From JAEXNA01 sp037968995 (GTDB lineage Bacteria > Vulcanimicrobiota > Xenobia > Xenobiales > JADMJV01): 18,920 nt of DNA. A program made the position numbers and the translations under genes. The DNA lies in assembly GCA_037968995.1 (NCBI GenBank), contig JBBKWP010000250.1, positions 1 to 18,920 on the forward strand. Direction: 5' to 3'. Below the pieces are notes generated by a model. It ran no database searches. It was not told where the DNA came from and saw only the letters and a list, made by a program, of their open reading frames with translations. Below are positions 13,663-18,920 of the stretch, in pieces (the stretch's first letter is position 1; the number at the start of each line of letters is the position of its first letter).

Positions 13663-14310
13663 CTAAGAAATACGGCGTTTGCGCCGCCGACGTCGTCGAG
13701 GCTTGGTGACTCTGCTCAGCTTTGGCAGCGCGGCCTCTCGAAGATCGGAGCGCCACTTCTTGGGGCGCCCACACAGGGCGGCCCGTACCTCCGTAGACAG
13801 ATCGTCGGTGCTCAGCGAGTCCGCTAAGCGTTGCCAGAGTACCGGACGAGGCTTGGAAAGTACGCCTTTGGCGCAACCGTGGCGCTTGAGAACTTCGAGG
13901 GCTTCCGGCCGCCACAAGAGTTGAGCCAGAGCGTGTCGATCACGCTCTAAATTTTGTCGGCTGGGGCGAAACTCCTCAATGTCGACCTGGCCACCCAAAG
14001 GGCTGGCTAAAAGTATCCCGCACCATCCTGGGATCTCGCCGAGGACTCCGGTGAGGTGTTTCACTCCGATCACCAACGTCACTTCGTCGAAGACCGCGCG
14101 GTAGTCTTGAAGTTGACGTTGAAGCCGCGCCAAGGAATCCTTGGGGCTCTTGATCTCGAACCCGTGCAGATGACCGTTCACCACCACAACGTCAGCCCGA
14201 GTTCGCCCCTGATTTAAGCAGACTTCTTCCACCACCAGCAGATCGCTAGGGTTGCTGTGTTGCTCTTCGAAATACCTCAAGAGGCCTTGCTTTACGTCGG
14301 ATTCCCGCAT
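13663..14310 (-). CDS. sce7726-like PD-(D/E)XK nuclease-fold protein
   Basis: This encodes 215 residues from an ATG with SD GGAGA. Residues 1-90 match the sce7726-type restriction-endonuclease-like fold: M-R-E-S-D-V-K-Q-G-L at the start, then V-V-E-E-V, A-D-V-V-V-V-N-G and F-E-I-K-S. This gives the active-site set Asp40, Glu52 and Lys54 (D-x11-E-x-K), with Glu28 or Glu29 as an extra acid. A Q-L-Q-D-Y helix and a further strand follow. The C-terminal 120 residues are helical and end in a very basic tail (K-P-R-R-R-R-R-R-K-R-R-I-S), which may bind nucleic acid. Its biological target is unknown. It is a lone gene facing the Ddn-like gene. Confidence 0.72.
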   Translation of the reverse strand: MRESDVKQGLLRYFEEQHSNPSDLLVVEEVCLNQGRTRADVVVVNGHLHGFEIKSPKDSLARLQRQLQDYRAVFDEVTLVIGVKHLTGVLGEIPGWCGILLASPLGGQVDIEEFRPSRQNLERDRHALAQLLWRPEALEVLKRHGCAKGVLSKPRPVLWQRLADSLSTDDLSTEVRAALCGRPKKWRSDLREAALPKLSRVTKPRRRRRRKRRIS

Positions 14311-14406
14311 TGTGTCTCCAGTTGTGAAGTATTTTCAACACAAAGTGGAGATTTGCTCTTTTTCAGAATTTCGGTCGGCCCGCAGCTTAAGGCCAAAGGC
14401 CCAGTC

Positions 14407-14985
14407 TCAGGTCTTCTTGACTTCGGCGCTCTGAGTTCGGAGAGTAATCTCCTTCTCCACCGGAACAGCCTCCTGAAGGCGGGTGATGCGCACTTCTTCA
14501 CGTAAGACATAGCGACGTTGGATGACCAACACTTCTTCCACCAGCGGGATGATCGTGGTCGTGCCTTCCTCCCGCGTGGGTAGAGGCCCGGCGACTTCCT
14601 GATTCATTGGTCGGCGTTCAACATGAACCGATTCTTTGAGTAATTCCTCGGAGATCCGATGGATCTGTTCGGCGGTGCTGGTCTCGACGCTGACCGTCGC
14701 GGTCACTACGCTCTCTTTGCCGATTTCGAGCTCCTCTTGCATCACGGGGATCACGTGGGAGCCTAAGGAGAGCGGCTGGTCGAGACCCAGATCCTCAAGG
14801 GAAAAAGGAAGCGTCAAAGTGCCGTCGCTGTCCTTTTTGATCTGTTCGGTTGGAATCTGGAGCATTCGCTGAGAGGGAAGAACCACGGTCGTCCAGGGGT
14901 CTGATAGGTCTAGATTTCCGTGTTCATCCACCGCGGCGCTCGCGACTTCTGTCGAGCCTTTTATTCGTATCGGTTTCCAATTCAT
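14407..14985 (-). CDS. DUF2382 (YsnF/AvaK-type) protein
   Basis: This encodes 192 residues. Residues 78-180 are a DUF2382 domain with its two-part repeat: I-P-V-M-Q-E-E-L-E-I-G-K, then H-V-E-R-R-P-M-N, and a second copy I-P-L-V-E-E-V-L-V-I-Q-R-R-Y-V-L-R-E-E-V-R-I-T-R. The N-terminal 75 residues (V-V-L-P-S-Q-R, then I-P-T-E-Q-I) look like a degenerate PRC-barrel, the usual partner domain. Such proteins are linked to stress responses in cyanobacteria, Bacillus and Deinococcus, but no biochemical role is agreed. The start overlaps the previous gene's stop in ATGA (4 bases), so translation is coupled. Confidence 0.82.
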   Translation of the reverse strand: MNWKPIRIKGSTEVASAAVDEHGNLDLSDPWTTVVLPSQRMLQIPTEQIKKDSDGTLTLPFSLEDLGLDQPLSLGSHVIPVMQEELEIGKESVVTATVSVETSTAEQIHRISEELLKESVHVERRPMNQEVAGPLPTREEGTTTIIPLVEEVLVIQRRYVLREEVRITRLQEAVPVEKEITLRTQSAEVKKT

Positions 14986-15683
14986 AGCTCTTCAGTTTCC
15001 AGTCTCAATCTTCGTAATCTCTCGTCCACGGTCTGGGTCACTCCCGTCCGTTCGGTACGGACCACGATCTCCTCGGTGACGTAGGCGACTTTCTGGACGA
15101 GCAACGTCTCTAGCGTTTCGTCGAAATCATAGACGCGATTTTGGAAGTATTCGAGGTCCGCTTCGGTGGCGCGTCGTCGAGTCGGTCGCCGCTCTACCGT
15201 GACGGTCTCTTTGAGAACCACGAAGGTTTCAAGAACGGGCTCGTCTCCAACCGTGCCGCTGATGCGCAAGGAAGGGATCGCATCTCGTTTACCCGGCTCC
15301 AACATTCGCACCCGCAGACAGTTGGACGCTCCGTGGGAGCGAACGATCGCCTGCGCTTTCTCCGCGTCGACCTGCTCGGAAGGAAGGCTCAGCACAACTA
15401 GGCCGCCCCCGTGGGCCATGAGATCTTCAAGGCGCTGCGCCTCCTCGGGGTCTAGACCTATCCACTGGAGACACTCTTTGGTGCTGGCGTCGCGACCCTC
15501 TAAACGCAGTCTAGCTGCCAGGGTTCCGTCTCCAACCAAGGAAAGCAAAGAACAGTCTGAGTCTGGCGAGGCCGAGAGAAAGGAGACGTCGTCTCGTTTC
15601 ACGCCGGCGTCGGTGAGCGCGCCAGTCGCGGCCTCGGCTCGGGCTTGATCGAGAAAGTCGGCAATCAAAATTTCGTTCACCAC
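14982..15683 (-). CDS. Stress-type protein: DUF1269/GsiB-like N-domain fused to DUF2382
   Basis: This encodes 233 residues from a GTG at 15683 with SD GAGGAG 8 bases upstream; a second GTG follows at once. Residues 1-125 resemble the ferredoxin-like DUF1269/YflT general-stress fold: A-R-A-E-A-A-T-G-A-L-T-D-A-G-V, then a G-G-G-L-V-V-L-S-L strand and A-I-V-R-S-H-G-A. Residues 148-225 are a shorter DUF2382 domain with E-T-V-T-V-E-R-R-P and Y-V-T-E-E-I-V-V-R-T-E-R. It is co-transcribed with the second DUF2382 gene, so both probably act together. The SD lies in the small palindrome GGAGATTCTCC, which could mask it in the mRNA. Confidence 0.75.
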   Translation of the reverse strand: MVNEILIADFLDQARAEAATGALTDAGVKRDDVSFLSASPDSDCSLLSLVGDGTLAARLRLEGRDASTKECLQWIGLDPEEAQRLEDLMAHGGGLVVLSLPSEQVDAEKAQAIVRSHGASNCLRVRMLEPGKRDAIPSLRISGTVGDEPVLETFVVLKETVTVERRPTRRRATEADLEYFQNRVYDFDETLETLLVQKVAYVTEEIVVRTERTGVTQTVDERLRRLRLETEEL

Positions 15684-15720
15684 GGGAGAATCTCCTCAAC
15701 ACTTCTACCATTAGAGGTGT

Positions 15721-16197
15721 ATGCCCGAAAAGGCAAAATTTTCCAACGTGCCGTTGTTCCTCTATATCGCGAAATTTTCCCTCCTCGGCCTTCTTTACTT
15801 GGCTGTCTATTTTGCCTATCGCCAAGTTTTTCGACCTTTGAGCCGGAGTGAAACTGGACTTTCGACCGAGCGCTTCCAGGACGTGGATCCAGGTCGACTT
15901 TGGATTGTGCCGAGCTCAGGTGGGGACCAAGTCACACCGTCTGAAGGAATGCTGTGCGAGACCCCCTTGATCATCGGGCGAGGAGCGGACTGTGATCTCA
16001 CAATCAAGAATCCGTTCACGTCCCTGCGGCACGTGCGTATCGTACCCCACTCTACGCATTGTGAGTTGGAGGATCTTGAGACGGCCAACGGCACTCTCTT
16101 GGAGTCCGCACCGGTCCAGGGGAAAGTTTTGCTAGAGGAGGGTTCGTGCTTCAATATTGGAGACGTATCGTTTCGTTTGGTCCGCAAGGCGGACTAG
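15721..16197 (+). CDS. Membrane-anchored FHA-domain protein (FhaB-like)
   Basis: This encodes 158 residues. A single transmembrane helix at about 11-34 is followed by a linker and one FHA domain at about 78-155. The phosphothreonine-binding residues are present: Gly86-Arg87 in I-I-G-R-G, Ser101 and His104 in T-S-L-R-H, and Asn123-Gly124 in T-A-N-G-T. Size, anchor and position directly before a SEDS gene and a class B PBP match mycobacterial FhaB (FipA), which links Ser/Thr phosphorylation to cell-wall synthesis. No kinase gene is in the window. AGAGG stands 3 bases before the ATG, a short spacing. The gene's 3' end contains the start of the next gene. Confidence 0.88.
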   Translation: MPEKAKFSNVPLFLYIAKFSLLGLLYLAVYFAYRQVFRPLSRSETGLSTERFQDVDPGRLWIVPSSGGDQVTPSEGMLCETPLIIGRGADCDLTIKNPFTSLRHVRIVPHSTHCELEDLETANGTLLESAPVQGKVLLEEGSCFNIGDVSFRLVRKAD

Positions 16198-17420
16198 TTC
16201 TCCCCGGATTACCGTGTGCCATTCTGGTAAGCGGGCTACTCTGTTCGAGCCTAAGTCGGGGCACTTTGACGGGCTCCTCAGTGGGAGCGGCACTCGCGGT
16301 TTTGGGCTGCTTTCTCTTTGCGTACTATTTTCCGCGCAAGGGGGACCGGGTCCTATTGTTCACCGTTTTTACCTTGGTCGCCGTGGGTTGGGTGATGTTG
16401 GAGCGACTGGACCCGTCTTTAGCTCTCAAGCAGACAATCTGGCTTGTTTTAGGGGTGGCCGTTCGCGCGGCCACACCGGACTCGTTGCTCTCTCGTTTCG
16501 GGAGTAAGCCGGGGATTTGGGTCGCGGCTGCCAGCGCTGTGCTCCTTCAGGTGGCCGTTTTCTTGGTCGGTACCGAGAAGCACGGGGCTAAAAACTGGGT
16601 GATGGTGGGATCGTTCTCGACACAGCCCGGAGAATTCTCTCGTCTTTTTTTGATTCTTTTTTTAGCCGCTCTCTTTTGTCGTTTCCGCAACTGGCTTCGT
16701 GTGGACATTCGAGTACCCAGGTATCGACTTCCGCATCCCTCCATGTTCTTGATGATCCTTACCTGGGGTTTAGTGGAGGTAACTTTTGTGGCTCAAAAGG
16801 ATCTTGGGATGGCGCTCCTCACCGGCCTTGTCTTCCTCGCCATGTTCTATGTCGCTACCGGACGCATTGACGTCGTAGCAGCTTGCTTGATCCTGGGGGG
16901 TGTCGGGTCTGGAATTGCTTATGCAACTTTCCCGCACGTTCGCGAGCGATTCGTGGCCTGGCTTGAGCCCTTCTCCGACCCTTTAGGAACGGGATACCAG
17001 TCGGTTCAAGCCATCTATGCGGTGGCTTCCGGCGGTCTGTGGGGTAGGGGCCTGGCCCGTGGTGAACCGGACCTCATTCCTGCGGCTTCCACCGATTTTA
17101 TGACGGCCGCTCTCAGCGAAGAGTTCGGATGGGCTGGACTCGTCGCTATTGTGCTACTTCTCGGACTGGTGGTAGCTAGAGCCTTCCAACTGTCGCTTCG
17201 CTCTGACAATGAATTTTCTGCTTTCCTGGCTTTCGGCCTTGGCACAAGTTTCGCCGCTCAGATTTTTTTAGTCACTGGGGGGTGTCTACGTCTGATTCCA
17301 CTGACCGGGCTGACCCTGCCGTTCCTGTCCTATGGAGGCAGCAGCCTCCTGGCCTCGTTTTTCGCCATGATTCTGCTGGAAAAGATTCATATCGAACAGG
17401 AGGCAGCAGTTGAACGTTAA
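16146..17420 (+). CDS. SEDS glycosyltransferase (FtsW/RodA/SpoVE family)
   Basis: This encodes 424 residues from a GTG at 16146, supported by AGAGGAGG about 5 bases upstream. It overlaps the FHA gene by 52 bases; no later start keeps the first membrane segment. The protein is polytopic with about ten or more helices. SEDS signatures are present: K-N-W-V-M-V-G-S-F-S-T-Q-P-G-E-F-S-R, V-A-Q-K-D-L-G-M-A, then G-Y-Q-S-V-Q-A-I-Y-A-V-A-S-G-G-L-W-G-R-G-L, T-D-F-M-T-A-A-L-S-E-E-F-G and L-P-F-L-S-Y-G-G-S-S. These enzymes polymerise lipid II into glycan strands together with a class B PBP, encoded next. FtsW versus RodA cannot be decided by motif; the fhaB-like context favours RodA. Confidence 0.9.
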   Translation: MLQYWRRIVSFGPQGGLVLPGLPCAILVSGLLCSSLSRGTLTGSSVGAALAVLGCFLFAYYFPRKGDRVLLFTVFTLVAVGWVMLERLDPSLALKQTIWLVLGVAVRAATPDSLLSRFGSKPGIWVAAASAVLLQVAVFLVGTEKHGAKNWVMVGSFSTQPGEFSRLFLILFLAALFCRFRNWLRVDIRVPRYRLPHPSMFLMILTWGLVEVTFVAQKDLGMALLTGLVFLAMFYVATGRIDVVAACLILGGVGSGIAYATFPHVRERFVAWLEPFSDPLGTGYQSVQAIYAVASGGLWGRGLARGEPDLIPAASTDFMTAALSEEFGWAGLVAIVLLLGLVVARAFQLSLRSDNEFSAFLAFGLGTSFAAQIFLVTGGCLRLIPLTGLTLPFLSYGGSSLLASFFAMILLEKIHIEQEAAVER

Positions 17421-18816
17421 GAGTCGCATCACTTTAGTCGGCCGGATCATCCTGGCGTTCCTAGCACTGCCTCTGATACCGGGACTGTACTTCGCCCTGC
17501 TCAAAGGTCCGGCACTCGTAAAATCTGAAAGTAACCCTCGCAACGTACCTCGCCCTGAACTGAGAGGAAGGCTTCTCGATCGGGCCGGTCGTCCCTTAGC
17601 CTACAGTAAAGGCAAACGACGGATCTATCCACTGGGTGCGGCCGCCGCTCCCCTCATCGGATACTTCGACCTGCGCCTCGGCACCGCGGGCGCTGAGCGC
17701 CTTTATGATGAAGCGTTGAGAGGTCGAGAGAATCCAAGAGACCTCGACGACACTCTGAAGGTCACGGATGAGGGGCTGAAGGGCCGCGACGTGGTGCTCA
17801 CTCTGGACGCGGACTTGCAACGCTATGCGTTCAAGCTGCTCAACGGGCGTCGTGGCGCCGTGGTGTTGCTGCATGTTCCAACCGGAGACCCTCTGGTTTT
17901 GGTGTCGTCTCCGTCCTACGATCCGAAAACTGTTGGGGAAATCTGGGACGACCTTCAGCGGGATCCCAAGAGTCCACTCCTCAATCGCGCCGTGGCGGGC
18001 AGCTATCCGCCGGGCTCGACCTTCAAGGTCTTGACGGCCTTAGCGGTGCTTTCAGACGGTCTAGTCACATCGGGGCAATGGTTTCGCTGCAATGGCGGGT
18101 ATAGAATTGGCGACTACACCATTCACGACTCGAGCGGGGAGGCGCACGGGGCACTCACTCTCTCAGACGCCGTCGTGGTTTCTTGCAACGTGACGTTTGC
18201 CGGGTTGGGGCGAAAGTTGGGACTGGTTAAGACCGCGGCTTGGATGAAGAAGTCGGGCTTGCTCGAGGACGCCGCGGGTGTACCCGACGCCCAAGGGGGG
18301 GCGGCGCCCCTTCAGGACTCGGGCGCCGCCGGCGCCGCTCAAGCAGGCTTCGGCCAGGGGTCGGTCCTTGTGACGCCGCTCGGCATGGCACGGCTCACTG
18401 CAACGATAGCACGCGGTGGGGAAGATATCGCTCCCGTCCTTCGGCGCGCGGAACTTGCGAAAAAGAAGACGCGCGATCTAGCCGAGCCTAAACTTCGAAA
18501 GCGAGTGGCGGACGCCAGAAGCACTATTTATGTAAAGAAAGCGATGCGCGGAGTAGTGGAGCGGGGAACCGGCACCGCGGCAGCCATTCCGGGAACGACT
18601 GTCAGTGGAAAGACTGGGACCGCCGAGAACGCTCAGGGAAAGCATCACGCCTGGTTCATCGGTTTTGCCCCGGCCCAGAAGTCTCTCTTCGCGGTGGCAG
18701 TGATCGTCGAGAACTCCGGGTATGGGGGCGTTCACGCGGCGCCTATCGCGCAAAAACTTTTGGCCAAAGCTCTCAAAACTCGACTGGCTTCCTCGAAAGT
18801 CAAGAAGAGTCGCTAG
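17410..18816 (+). CDS. Class B penicillin-binding protein (transpeptidase, PbpA-like)
   Basis: This encodes 468 residues. The start is a TTG at 17410 with a textbook SD (AGGAGG, 6 bases upstream), overlapping the SEDS gene by 11 bases. An N-terminal membrane anchor spans about 8-31. A short N-terminal dimerisation-type region includes R-G-R-L-L-D-R-A-G-R-P-L-A. The transpeptidase domain, about 130-455, has all three catalytic motifs: Ser203-x-x-Lys206 in G-S-T-F-K, Ser258-Cys-Asn260, and Lys401-Thr-Gly in S-G-K-T-G-T-A-E. It cross-links peptidoglycan stem peptides and is inhibited by beta-lactams. At 468 residues it is near the size of mycobacterial PbpA. An Ala/Gly-rich insert lies at about 288-313. 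Confidence 0.92.
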   Translation: MNVKSRITLVGRIILAFLALPLIPGLYFALLKGPALVKSESNPRNVPRPELRGRLLDRAGRPLAYSKGKRRIYPLGAAAAPLIGYFDLRLGTAGAERLYDEALRGRENPRDLDDTLKVTDEGLKGRDVVLTLDADLQRYAFKLLNGRRGAVVLLHVPTGDPLVLVSSPSYDPKTVGEIWDDLQRDPKSPLLNRAVAGSYPPGSTFKVLTALAVLSDGLVTSGQWFRCNGGYRIGDYTIHDSSGEAHGALTLSDAVVVSCNVTFAGLGRKLGLVKTAAWMKKSGLLEDAAGVPDAQGGAAPLQDSGAAGAAQAGFGQGSVLVTPLGMARLTATIARGGEDIAPVLRRAELAKKKTRDLAEPKLRKRVADARSTIYVKKAMRGVVERGTGTAAAIPGTTVSGKTGTAENAQGKHHAWFIGFAPAQKSLFAVAVIVENSGYGGVHAAPIAQKLLAKALKTRLASSKVKKSR

Positions 18817-18824
18817 CCATCCCA

Positions 18825-18854
18825 TTGGAAACAAGTCGACTCTTCTGTTAGACT
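18825..18854 (+). promoter_or_regulatory. Possible promoter after the PBP gene
   Basis: TTGGAA (18825-18830) and TAGACT (18849-18854) are 18 bases apart. Transcription would begin near 18861, the first base of the hairpin that follows. The -10 box is imperfect. Confidence 0.35.
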
Positions 18855-18860
18855 AGGAAT

Positions 18861-18890
18861 GACCTGACACAAGTACCGTTGTGTCGGGTC
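18861..18890 (+). terminator. Strong hairpin downstream of the PBP gene (terminator or 5'-leader stem)
   Basis: GACCTGACACAA and TTGTGTCGGGTC pair over 12 bp with one G-T pair around a GTACCG loop, followed by CCTCTTTA. The T run is poor. It could end the FHA-SEDS-PBP operon, or be a stem at the very start of the next transcript if the promoter at 18825-18854 is real. Confidence 0.5.
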
Positions 18891-18920
18891 CCTCTTTACT
18901 GATCGGGACCAATCCTCCAG

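Noticed and set aside
14311..14406. A terminator for the DUF2382 pair around GGCC-AAA-GGCC.
   Set aside because: The stem is only 4 bp and there is no T run in the direction of transcription.
1..18920. CRISPR arrays, tRNA/rRNA genes, insertion sequences, att sites, riboswitches.
   Set aside because: I saw no regularly spaced direct repeats, cloverleaf, transposase-like frames or known aptamer cores. Reading by eye could miss weak cases.

Overview
The window looks like ordinary chromosomal sequence from a free-living, aerobic, moderately GC-rich bacterium. It carries about 23 tightly packed protein genes, frequent strand switches, and no rRNA, tRNA, IS element, prophage or CRISPR array that I could find. 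A membrane-anchored FHA protein followed by a SEDS (FtsW/RodA) gene and a class B PBP recalls the actinobacterial fhaB-rodA-pbpA arrangement, but no kinase or PP2C gene is present. One strong promoter would give a leaderless mRNA. Together with many small exported proteins and a paired DUF2382 cassette this suggests a deep-branching lineage, perhaps Armatimonadota/Fimbriimonadia-like. That placement is a low-confidence guess.

Left part (1-3729): the tail of a zinc-ribbon protein gene and its terminator; a membrane-attached Tim44-like protein; an exported DUF296/PPC-domain protein; two small exported proteins of unknown function transcribed divergently; a [2Fe-2S] ferredoxin; and a Cys-His (NlpC/P60 or CHAP-like) amidase with an odd Met/Gly-rich N-terminus.

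Middle (3763-8940): a two-gene leftward operon encoding a radical SAM protein with a helix-hairpin-helix segment and a DUF4130-UdgX fusion. This is the conserved DNA modification/repair pair (TIGR03916/TIGR03915) whose chemistry is largely unknown. Facing away from it are a cytoplasmic sulfite-oxidase-like molybdopterin protein and a double-VOC protein. A small leftward orphan gene follows, with a recognisable promoter overlapping a palindrome.

Right-middle (9126-13638): the preT-preA operon (NAD-dependent dihydropyrimidine dehydrogenase), closed by a very strong bidirectional terminator. Next come two divergent exported proteins and a Ddn-like deazaflavin/F420-type oxidoreductase.

Right (13663-18920): a PD-(D/E)XK-type sce7726-like nuclease; a translationally coupled pair of DUF2382 stress-type proteins; and the rightward operon FHA-SEDS-PBP, whose genes overlap and use GTG and TTG starts behind good Shine-Dalgarno sequences. 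The last 100 bases hold a possible promoter directly in front of a strong hairpin.

The least understood systems here are the radical SAM/UdgX cassette, the kinase-less FHA-SEDS-PBP operon, the DUF2382 pair and the exported DUF296 protein.
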